Of a DNA stretch of 34,032 bases, positions 1 to 10,500 are shown in pieces. A model generated the notes under the pieces. That model saw only the letters and a program-made list of their open reading frames with translations. It made no database searches and had not been told where the DNA came from. The translations under genes and the position numbers were made by a program. This DNA comes from Nemertoderma westbladi (lineage: Eukaryota > Xenacoelomorpha > Nemertodermatida > Nemertodermatidae): assembly GCA_032718475.1 (NCBI GenBank), contig JAUCBJ010000244.1:1-34032 (forward strand), read 5' to 3'. The first letter of the stretch is position 1; each line of letters begins with the position of its first letter.

Positions 1-152
1 AGTGAGTATGTTAATTAAGATTGATCAATTAGCGTGGTAACAGTTTATACTTTCGATAATTCAAGCAGTTCTGCAGTTCACGGTACAGCAGTATCTATCC
101 AAAAATGCCGGTGTTTCTGGCTTAGACAGCAATAACAACAAAAAAGTAACAA

Positions 153-170
153 CTCTCTCTCTCTCTCTCT
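153..170. repeat. (CT)9 microsatellite
   Basis: An uninterrupted CT dinucleotide run of nine repeats, followed by GTGAGACAG. It is an ordinary short tandem repeat. Confidence 0.9.
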
Positions 171-837
171 GTGAGACAGAACACTCTCCTTATGATCGGC
201 AGGAAAGCTACACGTCGACAGGAAAAACCGCCCTGATTGGCCCAAGCCAAACAAAGAACCACGCGGCCAATGGCTGTTTCCATGTCAGCAACCAGCTGCT
301 AGATGTCGTAATATGAATCATCACGGCTAAGCTGTGAAAGGTGGTTTGTGCATTACAAGTTTTTGTCTTACCATGTCCGCTAAAACACGTATATAGCAGA
401 ATGATTTTTATGTCCGTTAAAACACCTGTAAAGGTACCTTGCGGGCGAGGGGAATATATCTACAGTTAGAAAACCTTTTAGAGTATTCCAGCGCCTGTGG
501 GGAAACTGGATTGCAAAGCAAAAGGGGCCAGTTATATCCCACAGAAGCTTTTACACTAAGATTGGTTTATACATCTCTAATTCCATTGGCTTGTACATTC
601 TGTTGCGTTCTATGGCATTCCATTTCTGTAGCGCTGATGGGGCAACAAGCAGAGAACAGGAGAAGTTAGGCCTACTAATACATGAAAAATACTGGTTATT
701 GATCAGCTGTGATGTAGTGTTGGCAACGCACAGGCAGACTATTAGATACATTGTACAGTTGTATGGTATGTCTGCATACAGCAGTACAGTGTATGGACAG
801 CCGTGTGCAGCAGTGCAGTGTGTGTGTCATGTCAAGT

Positions 838-1022
838 ACTAATTGCCGATAACATACCGGACCAAGATATTTTCAGAACATTACAATCGAACCTTAACCA
901 GTCATCAATTGAAGTTGACGAACAAGTAGAAATCATTCGCGCCAAGGAATCAAAGGCAAAGGAGTGTGACAGCTGTAAGGCGGATTTCAATCCCAGAAAT
1001 CAGTTAATTCTGAAAACACGGG
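838..1022 (+). other. Possible coding-exon fragment, unidentified
   Basis: One plus-strand frame here reads as plausible protein, with hydrophilic composition, balanced codons and a CxxC pair (residues ECDSCKADFNPRNQ). This differs from the AT-rich chance frames nearby. The open frame continues to a stop at 1076-1078, but after about 1022 it becomes a hydrophobic string encoded by A/T-rich sequence that looks intronic or UTR-like. I do not recognise the family. A possible acceptor (TATTTTCAG) lies inside the frame near 877 and there is no strong donor at the end. It could be a single exon, an exon relic or a retrocopy fragment. Confidence 0.25.
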
Positions 1023-1095
1023 GTATACGGTACTTTGTCGCAATAATTTTATTTATTTTATTTAATATTCTGTCGTAATAAATCAGGTTACACTG

Positions 1096-1190
1096 TTATT
1101 TTTGGGAGTAATCAGGCGTTATTTGCGTCGACTTTCCCCTGGCCGCTTGGAGACATGAATTTTGATTGCATCGAAAGTTCACGCCCCCGC
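1096..1190 (-). repeat. Dispersed repeat, copy 1 (inverted relative to copy 2)
   Basis: Read on the minus strand, this stretch aligns with 18178-18262 on the plus strand. Shared blocks include CCAGGGGAAA, TCGACGCAAATAAC, CTGATTACTC and CAAAAATA in the same order and spacing, followed on the other side by a related G-rich tract. Identity is high in the core and looser in the flank. It is therefore an interspersed element roughly 90-110 bp long as preserved here. No coding capacity or recognisable SINE promoter is visible. Confidence 0.7.
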
Positions 1191-1233
1191 CCACCACCAA
1201 CCCCCCCCCCCCCCACCCCCCTCTCCCCCACCC
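1183..1233. repeat. C-rich homopolymer-like tract
   Basis: A run of 14 C from 1201, interrupted by single A and T bases and continuing as C-rich sequence. It abuts copy 1 of the dispersed repeat, whose other copy also has a G/C run at the equivalent edge, so the tract may belong to the element. Confidence 0.8.
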
Positions 1234-1603
1234 ACTTGACGTCGTTATTAGCCCGGTATATGTCGTTATAGCTCTATGGCATCACTATAGTTTGGTATAG
1301 GACGGTTTTAACTCGGTATAGCTCTGCATTGGATTGAATTGAATTGAACTCTCTTTTTATTAAAATTATAAAATAAAACAAATAACTAACGAAATCAACA
1401 ATTTACATTTAAATACTGTAAACTGAATTAGAAACGGCAATAATTACAAATAACCACATTCATGCCAAAACATTCAAAATTCCATGATTTATAGACTATG
1501 AGATAGATTTCATTATGCGCCTGTGGTAAAAGACTCTAAATTTAATAGTTTGAGGTTGTTGTCGATAATCGATTACCACATGAGGTAGCAAAACACTCAT
1601 TTT

Positions 1604-2449
1604 ATAGCCAAAAACATTTACCAATTGATGGAAAGGAGCAGGTTAAGGCCGTATTTTCTAACCATAACAATAAACAGTCACTTTACCAAATGAAGGAAAG
1701 GAGCAGGTTACAGAGGCTAGCCTTTCTAACCAAAACAATAAACGGTCACTTTACCAATTCGGGGAAAGGAGCAGGTTACAGAGGCGGGATTTTCTAACCA
1801 AAACAATAAACAATCACTTTACCAAATGAAGGAAAGGAGCAGGTTACATAGATGGTATTTTCTAGCCAAAACAATAAACGATAACATTACCAATTGAGAG
1901 AAAGGAGCAGGTTACAGAGGCGGGATTTCCTAACCAAAACAATAAACGATCACTTAACTAATTGAGCGAAAGGAGCACGTTACAGAGGCGGGATTTTCTA
2001 ACCAAAACAATAAACGATCACTTAACTAATTGAGGGAAAGGAGCAGGTTACAGAGGCGGGATTTTCTAACCAAAACAATAAACGATCGCTTAATTAATTG
2101 AGGGAAAGGAGCAGGTTACAGAGGCGGGATTTTCTAACCAAAACAATAAACAGTCACTTTACTAAATGAAGGAAAGGAGCAGGTTACAGAGGCGGGCCTT
2201 TCCAACCAAAACAATAAACGGTCACTTTACCAATTCAGGGAAAGGAAAAGGTTACAGAGGCGGGATTTCCTAACCAAAAGAATAAACGACCACTTACCAA
2301 ATTGAGGGAAAGGAGCAAGTTACAGAGGCGGGATTTTCTAACCAAAACAATAAACGATCACTTAACTAATTGAGGGAAAGGAGCAGGATACAGAGGCGGG
2401 ATTTTCTAACCAAAACAATAAACGATCACTTAACTAATTGAGGGAAAGC
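1604..2449. repeat. 68-bp minisatellite, about 12.5 diverged copies
   Basis: A unit containing CCAAAACAATAAACGATCAC, then GGGAAAGGAGCAGGTTACAG and GGCGGGATTTTCTAA recurs every 68 bp (for example CCAAAACAATA at 1730 and again at 1798). Copies differ by scattered substitutions (GATCAC, GGTCAC and CAGTCAC variants; AAATGAAGG against AATTGAGGG), and edge copies are the most diverged. The substitution load suggests an older array than the 48-bp and 54-bp arrays. The unit has no conserved open frame. Confidence 0.93.
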
Positions 2450-2796
2450 TATTACCTAACATTACCGTATTTAAAAGTTAGGCTACACAGTAGGCCTATA
2501 GCAGTACCGGTGCCGGTACTAAAATACCTAAAACACCTGCTTTATACATACATCTGTACATATAATACAGCAATACTGCAAAATAGTGCTCTATATACTA
2601 AAACCGGTACTGATAGCCTGAGAGAACAGCAGTAGAGAAACCGGTAGCATGGAACCCAACAGTAAAGTTCTGGAGGACATAAAAGTAAAAAAAAAAGACA
2701 TCATGAGTGATTTAAACGGACAATAAAAATTATTGCGAAATTTAACCACGAGTGAATAAATTCCGAACTAACCTGGAAACAATAAGTTGTTTAAAG
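2450..2796. other. Unique AT-rich spacer
   Basis: This lies between the 68-bp and 47-bp arrays. It holds short runs rich in GTACCGGTAC-like and TACTG motifs and a poly-A stretch near 2687. A TAGGCCTA octamer is at 2491-2498. I see no gene or RNA feature. Confidence 0.55.
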
Positions 2797-3031
2797 CAAA
2801 ACAATTCAGTGAGTAGGCCTAACTACTGAATAATTGCTTCACCCAAAACAATTCAGTGAGTAGGCCTAACTACTGAATAATTGCTTCACCCAAAACAATT
2901 CAGTGAGTAGGCCTAACTACTGAATAATTGCTTCACCCAAAACAATTCAGTGAGTAGGCCTAACTACTGAATAATTGCTTCACCCAAAACAATTCAGTGA
3001 GTAGGCCTAACTACTGAATAATTGCTTCACC
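2797..3031. repeat. 47-bp palindromic minisatellite, five copies identical by eye
   Basis: Units begin at 2797, 2844, 2891, 2938 and 2985, each starting CAAAACAATTCAGTGAG and ending GCTTCACC. Inside each copy ATTCAGT and ACTGAAT form 7-bp inverted arms around a central TAGGCCTA palindrome, so each unit could fold into a 28-nt imperfect hairpin. I see no difference between copies. That points to recent amplification, in contrast with the diverged 68-bp array 350 bp away. Confidence 0.95.
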
Positions 3032-3449
3032 CCTTGCTATTTCCTACTTATTTTTGATATTTCTTAAGAAACCGGATTAATGTTATGAATAAACCTTGTG
3101 ACATCATGTGATAGTCTATAATGCTTTCTGGGACTATTAGCCCTCTGCCGTTGAGTTGGGCCTATACCGAATACCCTACCTATTTATTGTTGATGGTAAT
3201 AAATATTATTGTATAAAACTGAATAATAAGGGACGATTTTATAGAATAATAATATATTGGATTCAAAACACAAAAAAGCAATTAGAAATAAAACTGAAAA
3301 TCTACAATTACAACAACAAAAATATTTATTAATACTCTGGAGCGAGGCCTATGAAACTTATTTATATATTCATGTAACAATTTCATACAGTAGTACTTTT
3401 AATAAAGTAAAAATATAAACATTCATCTGTTTGTTCGGATCGGAGGAGC
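3032..3449. other. Unique AT-rich spacer
   Basis: No gene, RNA or repeat array is recognised. The sequence becomes very A/T-rich between 3180 and 3420. It ends where a retrotransposon-derived frame begins, consistent with a 5'-truncated insertion point somewhere near 3430-3460. No target-site duplication could be identified by eye. Confidence 0.5.
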
Positions 3450-4061
3450 ATAAGCTCAAAGGATGGTATGCTTGAGCATGTGGACGACTTCTGTTACCTG
3501 GGATCATGGATCCGGAAGTCAGATGAGGACCTTCGAATACGTAAGGGAAAGGCATGGGCAGCCTTGAATAGGCTTTCCAGGATTTGGAAGTCACCGAGAA
3601 TTACTCGGAAACTTAAGGTCCGATTATTTAGAGCAGCAAGAGTTCCAGTACTCCTCTATGGGAGTCCATGCTGGGCTCTAACTGCTGAGGACACCAAATC
3701 TCTGGATGGCACATTCACAAGAATGCTACGCCGGGTTCATTGTGTCAAGTACACTGCACACATCTCCAACCAGACACTATATAACATTGGAGGTGTCTCA
3801 TTGGTTCCCCCAAGCTTGACACTAGAACAAAATCGCCTCCGCTTTGCAGGACATTGCTTTCGCCCTGAGGACCAGCCAGTGCATAATCGTGTACTTTGGC
3901 AGCCTCATGGAGTGAATAAGCATGGGTGACAGCCCATGACTTTCTTGAGACGCATCTTAAAGGACACTGGCCTTAAAGATGCGGATGATCTAGCAAATAT
4001 CATGGGTGATAGGGAGTTGTGGCGGCGCAATTTTGTCGACAAGCCGGCACAGCATTCTTAA
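3450..4061 (+). pseudogene. 5'-truncated non-LTR (LINE) reverse transcriptase relic
   Basis: A continuous frame encodes the C-terminal part of a non-LTR retrotransposon polymerase, downstream of the catalytic palm. Typical landmarks occur in order: FCYLGSWI, IRKGKAWAALNRLSRIWKS, KLKVRLFRAARVPVLLYGS, TRMLRRVH, LRFAGHCFRPEDQPV and LW-P-HG. The frame is cut by TGA at 3927-3929 and then continues in the same frame (QPMTFLRRILKDTGLKDADD..., DRELWRRNFVDKP) to TAA at 4059-4061, so the internal stop is a nonsense change in a once longer frame. A CGA arginine codon is the likely ancestor, because related elements have arginine-rich sequence there; this is inference. The N-terminal endonuclease and catalytic RT motifs are absent, as expected of a 5'-truncated LINE copy. 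The clade (RTE- or CR1-like) is not assigned. Confidence 0.85.
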
Positions 4062-4553
4062 AAATGCAGCTGCAATGCAGCATGCCGATCCTAGTAGTTG
4101 TATGTACAGTACTACAGTATAATAGGTATGCATACTGTTGATTCGCATGTTTCCTTTTGAACAACTATTGTTTAGCGACAACTGCCACAAATGCGAAGTT
4201 CATAAGTTCGTAATTTTTTCAAAATTTAAAAAATTCTGCCTTGGTGGCAGTTGAAAATACCGTAGAGGCCCTAAAAAGGTTAAAGCGGCCCTGAGGATAC
4301 TGAATAAGAAAAAGCTAATAAAATACATAATAAAAAGCTAATAACGTACTTACGGTACATGAGTGTAGACTACTGTATAGTAGAGTAGTAATATAGTAGA
4401 GTTCGACTGAGAGAGTATTTAGTATTAAGATATTTATAGGACTAGTTGTCATTAATAAATGTTATACAGATTATTGTTTTTTTTTTAGAATCTAACTAAC
4501 GAATCAAACATTTAATTACATGATTAGCCAAGCAAAATCGAAAAACATGAAAA
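4062..4553. other. Unique spacer, possibly including the LINE 3' end
   Basis: The first part may be the 3' untranslated region of the truncated LINE. A T-run near 4474-4485 precedes the 30-bp array. No gene or RNA feature is visible. A GTAGAGTAGTAATATAGTAGAG imperfect short repeat occurs near 4379-4402. Confidence 0.45.
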
Positions 4554-6199
4554 CATATGATGCTACATGTAGTAAACACGAAACATGTGATGCTACATGT
4601 AGTAAACACGAAACATGTGATGCTACATGTAGTAAACACGAAACATGTGATGCTACATGTAGTAAACACGAAACACATGATGCTACATGTAGTAAACACG
4701 AAACATGTGATGCTACATGTAGTAAACACGAAACATGTGATGCTACATGTAGTAAACACGAAACATGTGATGCTACATGTAGTAAACACGAAACATGTGA
4801 TGCTACATGTAGTAAACACGAAACATATGATGCTACATGTAGTAAACACGAAACATATGATGCTACATGTAGTAAACACGAAACATGTGATGCTACATGT
4901 AGTAAACACGAAACATGTGATGCTACATGTAGTAAACACGAAACATGTGATGCTACATGTAGTAAACACGAAACATGTGATGCTACATGTAGTAAACACG
5001 AAACATATGATGCTACATGTAGTAAACACGAAACATATGATGCTACATGTAGTAAACACGAAACATGTGATGCTACATGTAGTAAACACGAAACATGTTA
5101 TGCTACATGTAGTAAACACGAAACATGTGATGCTACATGTAGTAAACACGAATGATGCTACATGTAGTAAACACGAAACATATGATGCTACAAGTAGTAA
5201 ACACGAAACATGTGATGCTACAAGTAGTAAACACGAAACATATGATGCTACAGTACATGTAGTAAACACGAAACATATGATGCTACATGTAGTAAACACG
5301 AAACATATGATGCTACATGTAGTAAACACGAAACATGTGATGCTACATGTAGTGAACACGAATGATGCTACATGTAGTAAACACGAAACATATGATGCTA
5401 CATGTAGTAAACACGAAACATATGATGCTACATGTAGTAAACACGAAACATATGATGCTACATGTAGTAAATACGAAACATATGATGCTACATGTAGTAA
5501 ACACGAAACATGTGATGCTACATGTAGTAAACACGAAACATGTGATGCTACATGTAGTAAACACGAAACATATGATGCTACATGTAGTAAACACGAAACA
5601 TATGATGCTACATGTAGTAAACACGAAACATATGATGCTACATGTAGTAAACACGAAACATATGATGCTACATGTAGTAAACACGAAACATATGATGCTA
5701 CATGTAGTAAACACGAAACATGATGCTACAAGTAGTAAAGACGAAACATATGATGCTACAAGTAGTAAACACGAAACATATGATGCTACAGTACATGTAG
5801 TAAACACGAAACATATGATGCTACATGTAGTAAACACGAAACACATGATGCTACATGTAGTAAACACGAAACATATGATGCTACATGTAGTAAACACGAA
5901 ACATATGATGCTACATGTAGTAAACACAAAACATATGATGCTACCTGTAGTAAACACGAAACATATGATGCTACATGTAGTAAACACGAAACATATGATG
6001 CTACAAGTAGTAAACACGAAACATATGATGCTACATGTAGTAAACACGAAACATATGATGCTACAAGTAGTAAACACGAAACATATGATGCTACATGTAG
6101 TAAACACGAAACATGTGATTCTACATGTAGTAAACACGAAACATGTGATGCTACATGTAGTAAACACGAAACATATGATGCTACATGGAGTAAACACGA
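4554..6199. repeat. 30-bp minisatellite, about 55 copies, with higher-order structure
   Basis: The unit contains CATRTGATGCTACATGTAG followed by TAAACACGAAA and repeats every 30 bp. Variation is concentrated at one hexamer (CATGTG, CATATG, CACATG) and at TACATG/TACAAG. Because the unit is a multiple of three with no stop in several frames, long frames open on both strands (decapeptide repeats such as CDATCSKHET). These are repeat artefacts. Pairs of CATATG units separated by four CATGTG units recur at about 180-bp spacing (4801-5040). Length variants (-5 bp near 5153 and 5360, -2 bp near 5718, +5 bp near 5253 and 5788) all fall at the same CATATG/ACATGT junction. Confidence 0.96.
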
Positions 6200-7028
6200 G
6201 GCTAGAATAATAACAGGATGTGTAGGTAGCACACACTGCCAATAGAAGTTGAAGCGACGACAACTTAACAACTTATATTTAAATTATGCGATTTCTATGT
6301 TTCATATACCTAGAGTTCTAACTTTATAACGCAGGATATCTACAACTACAACATTAACACAACATAGCATTCTATGGAACCAACAACAAATAAAATAATA
6401 CTATAAAAGCACAATAAAGTTTGTAAACAAAATACAGCGAGTAACAATGTAAACAGATCGAAGAAAAACCGTAGTGTACTGAAGGTGGTTAAGGGGAAAA
6501 CAAAGGGAATATCTTTAAATGTCATCACAATAAATGTTTCATATACAAATATTTAAACTTGAAAAGTACCTTAGATACACAGTAGGTCTTCTAATTTTGA
6601 AATACAGTTTACATATTAACGTTAACGTGGTAAAATTTAGTACGTAAACGTTTGAAACAAACGGAAAATAATCTATACATAAAACAAAGCAAACTTTTAT
6701 ACAAAAAGAAAACTACGAATTTCAGTATGTTGATGTCGTCAGTTTATACCGGTACACAGTTTAGACTCACACAATGTGCTCTGACTGCTGCATATTGCGA
6801 AACAAACACTATTTTTTACCTTTACTTACTCAATTAAGTTAAATACCACAAAGTTACAGTAGTTAACTATTATAGACTTATACTGTAGTCATTCGTGATG
6901 ACTTTATGTATACAGTAAATATAAACTAATTACAAATAAATAAAACACATCAACAAAAGTTTCCACTAAATTTTTTAAGAAGAGTCGAAATAAAAAATAA
7001 ACCCATGATAAAAATGAATGTTGATAAA
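6200..7028. other. Unique AT-rich intergenic sequence downstream of gene 1
   Basis: No gene, array or RNA is recognised. Short frames on both strands are A/T-rich and hydrophobic or Lys/Asn-rich without motifs. This interval lies beyond the predicted polyadenylation site of the minus-strand LRR gene. Confidence 0.5.
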
Positions 7029-7034
7029 TTTATT
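7029..7034 (-). promoter_or_regulatory. Candidate poly(A) signal AATAAA of the LRR gene
   Basis: On the minus strand AATAAA lies about 60 nt after the stop codon at 7094-7096. It would give a short 3' UTR for the LRR transmembrane gene. It is the nearest canonical hexamer, but A/T-rich sequence makes chance matches likely. Confidence 0.45.
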
Positions 7035-7093
7035 TCTTGAATGTCTATCATATCCCTATAATTAGTAAATCTATCGACGCTGTCCGTGGAACT

Positions 7094-7591
7094 CTAACAT
7101 TTGGTCTCGAACCCTCGAACTTCCTTGTCCAACCCGGGATACAAAGCAAACTCATCCGGTTTCTGGGTGCGGGAGCGGCCTGAGTAGGGGGAAGGACTCG
7201 AGAGCGGTCGTCCGAGCGGGGATGGTTCCGCGCTGGAGTCGTCATATCGTGGGACATCGTATTGGGGCTCGTCGTTGTAACGGGGCTCGTCGCTGTAACG
7301 GGGCTCGTCGCTGTAACGGGGCTCGTCGTTGTAACGGGGCTCGTCGTCGTACTGGGGCGGCCCCCGGTAGCCGCGCATCGGCGGGGTGTCGCCCCGGTAC
7401 GGACGCGACGGGGGGTACACGTCGTCGTCGTCGTCCGGGAGGCGGCTCGTCGGTGTCGGTCGTCTCCGGGCAGGCTCTCCGAGAGACGACGGCAGCGTCG
7501 ACGCCGGGGTGCCGAACGAATCATTCTTACGGGATTGGGGCGGGGGAGCAAAGGTGGCCGGCATGGTGCGCTGTTTGTGCGGCAAATAAAC
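7094..7591 (-). CDS. LRR gene exon 4: disordered cytoplasmic tail and stop
   Basis: The acceptor TTTCCTTCATAG precedes GTTTATTTG, so the exon begins in phase 0 as V-Y-L-P-H-K. It encodes residues 291-455, rich in Pro, Arg, Ser and Asp, with an Asp run (PDDDDDVYPP) and a tandem DEPRY(N/S) tract near residues 372-401, and ends GFETKC then TAG. GC content is far above the flanking introns, which supports coding. No canonical PDZ-ligand or CAAX ending is visible. Confidence 0.82.
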   Translation of the reverse strand, partial: VYLPHKQRTMPATFAPPPQSRKNDSFGTPASTLPSSLGEPARRRPTPTSRLPDDDDDVYPPSRPYRGDTPPMRGYRGPPQYDDEPRYNDEPRYSDEPRYSDEPRYNDEPQYDVPRYDDSSAEPSPLGRPLSSPSPYSGRSRTQKPDEFALYPGLDKEVRGFETKC

Positions 7592-10500
7592 CTATGAAGG
7601 AAATAATAATGGATAAGTTGAATTATGTTTGTTTCATTTTTTTTTTGTTTTGAAATTGTTTTGTAGGTCTAGTATTATACAATAATTACTGTACAAAGTG
7701 GATTAATAGAAAAGTCGTTTGTTTGTTACGATTCAAATCAATAATTTATTTTTTCAAAATAAAATAGCTAACATGTTCTGGTACATAAACGGTTACATAA
7801 AACATATAATCAATAATTATTAATGAAAACGGCTTTGAATTCGAGCGAAATAATGTGTCGATGTGAATGTGATACTCAATGAATCGCCGCATGCCTGCAA
7901 CTCTACGAGGGTTCCATAAAATCGCTGGTTTGAGATACTATGGCGTAGTTATTGGTTACATCTAACCATGGCGTAACCATTCTGTAATGGTTAAATGAAT
8001 GCTTGAAAGGGACTAGCCAATAAGGACGCATCTCTGCCTTGTATCCTTAAATGGTTTCTAAATGAGTAACAGTTTCTTCTGGGGAGTATAATTCTTGGGG
8101 GAACGCACTGGAAATACGTCGTAAAACTTTGTGCGTAATCCCTAGCTTTACTAATAAAACGGCGCTCCCTACACTCACTATCCGACGCATTACTTACCTT
8201 GGATGGCGCATCAACATCAGTGTTTTCTGGAATCGCCAGACTGGGTTGCCGATGATGTTTGTAATCATCTGGACCCAGGTTCACCGATCGAATACTGCCG
8301 TCGAGTTTCTGTAAATAGATCATCGCTTAATAAAGTAACAGTCTGTGTGACATTTGGTAATATTACAGTATTATGTAGGCTCACTGTCTTTGTATTGTAT
8401 AAGTGGCTTGCAATTCAGGTCTATATTTATATATGGGGCGAGCCTCGTAGTTGGAAAAGTCATTAGAAACCAGGAAACCAGCACTGACAGGAGGGGGGTT
8501 ACTGTAGGTCAATAATTGGGTAATATGTATTCAATAAACAATTGAATAAGGGGTAACAAGGTGCCCTGAATCCAGTGGCAGGATATGTTTTTTGTAAAAA
8601 CACGAGGAAAAGGTTGAAATGACGGGTTTAAGTAAGTAAGTGTGGGAAGCCAATTTTAAAAATCGGCTGTATTTGACGTCATCACAAAGTGTTTCGATAA
8701 TTTATTATCGTGGTTTCTATGGACAGTGTTGTTCGATCCATTCCGATACACATTAAATCTCGATGATTTTACATGGAGCTTGAATACAGTATTGTTGGAA
8801 ATACTGCCGGAAACAGCATTATTTATAAATGTTTCTCAACATTCAACATTTTTTTGCGCACCAACCCTATTGTAATGGCAGTAGTTGTCGTCGTTGCTAA
8901 TTACTCTAAGATTTAAAGCTGTCAAGTTAAAATTTGTGGACGCCAATAGTTGAGATTTTTGACAGACGTTTAGACTCCATTTATAAGTTCAACAGACTAA
9001 GTGACAACCGCTACAGGGCTAAATATCTAAACAATTAAAGTCCCCCCATTTCTTTGATTTTATTCCGTTCGAGCGGAAACTTGGCAGATATGAAATACAG
9101 TAGACGCGAACAATTGTATCAAATCTCCAAATTTCAAACAAGAACAAATCTCCAGTCTACCGCTTGGGGGCGAAATGACTGAAAACCTCATGCCATTTCG
9201 AATTTTATATAATCCTTGCGAGCTAATACCGGGCATACATAAATCTTTGTGAGTCTTTGTTTAAACCGTCAGAGCTACATAAATTATAGGCCTACATTTA
9301 AATGATGGAAAATCATAGCAAAAAGAAATCAAGGAATATAGAAATGGGCAAATTCACTAGTGATTTTCATCCCCATATTAAGGAGCCTGTATTTTATCCA
9401 AATTAATTGATGTTTGCACACTTGTATACAATAGGTAGCTAAAAATACCTAATTAACATAATTCATGCAATGAGTTTTTAAAACTCAAAAGCTCTTAGAA
9501 GGGAATGGTCTTCAAGCGCCCAAAATCTCATCATTTATAAACAATGCAATGGCATAATGAAACTACCTTATGACCAAAACTTTGATAAATGCTCATATTC
9601 TAAATTTATTTAAAAAACACAGATTTTAGGCAGATATTTTGACAGATTTTGTAATTTTTGGACAAAAATTGACACATTTTCTTAAATGTTTTCTGTTACA
9701 ACAACTAAATTTAGAAAAGTGTACCTAGGGATTGTTAAGCATCACTCAGAAATCATTCATGTGAAATTTCACACAAATTCGTTCATTTTTACCAAATCCT
9801 TTGCATTTTGAAATTTTAAATTTGCATTCTTAAGGAAACGTATTTAATGTTTAAGGTTAGGGTAATAATTTAATTAGATCTGTCCATTGAAATGTTAGAA
9901 TGCACACAACACAGCTGAAAATTTTGTTGCAAGTGTTTTCCGGGGCGGAGATTTCATTTCTAAAGTCAGTTGTTTTCTTTTTAGACACTGTCTGATTTGC
10001 TGTCTGTCTGTTCGTCAATATATAACCGACAGCTTAATAGACAATGTGGATGGCGTCAAACATGAAAATTGACATCGGAAATAAAATCATCAACCATGAA
10101 AACCCTCAGAATAAAATTAAGCTAGTTGGAATGCTGTCCTTATATTTTGATAGACGGATAGAGACCGACAGACAGACATAGTAGGTTTTGTTAAAAGTGA
10201 AAACTGACGGTGGAAATGAAATCAGCAACCATGGAAACCCCCATAACAAAACTTTTAGCTAGAAAGAATGCTTATATTTTATTATGACAGACAATCCGTC
10301 AGAAACACAATCACCGACAGACACTTACACACAGTAAGGTTAATATTATCACTCATAAATTTTGAACTGCAGTACATTAGCTATTAACAAACGGTTTTAA
10401 GTTTTAAAATCTTCATAAAAATCTCCACCAGGAGGGATTACGGAATTAGTGAACCTCCCTTAAACAAAATATATACACGAATCGTTCACCCTCCAATCCA

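Larger units (their letters stand above)
1..1590. other. Mostly unique, gene-poor left flank
   Basis: No complete gene is recognisable here. The stretch holds a (CT)9 microsatellite at 153-170, a possible coding fragment near 838-1022, one copy of a dispersed repeat at about 1096-1190, a C-rich tract at about 1183-1233, and a short ATTGA-type pentamer run near 1329-1350. Short open frames at 439-669 and 591-842 have no recognisable domain and overlap each other in different frames, so they look like chance openings. TAGGCCTA, a palindrome that recurs throughout the window, occurs singly at 667-674. Confidence 0.6.

Noticed and set aside
439-842. Short frames at 439-669 and 591-842 as small proteins
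   Set aside because: They overlap in different frames and lack domains, conserved features or splice context.
4496-6271. Cys-rich repeat proteins (such as CFVFTTCSI or CDATCSKHET repeats) over the 30-bp array
   Set aside because: Both strands and several frames are open at once, the hallmark of a stop-free repeat unit; there is no signal peptide or unique flanking exon.
7222-7653. Plus-strand Arg/Gly-rich frames over 7222-7653
   Set aside because: They are antisense shadows of LRR gene exon 4, whose minus-strand reading has correct splice sites and phase.
7991-8323. 110-codon minus-strand frame as a free-standing gene
   Set aside because: The part from 8308 to 8198 is an exon with acceptor and donor; the rest is intron read-through.
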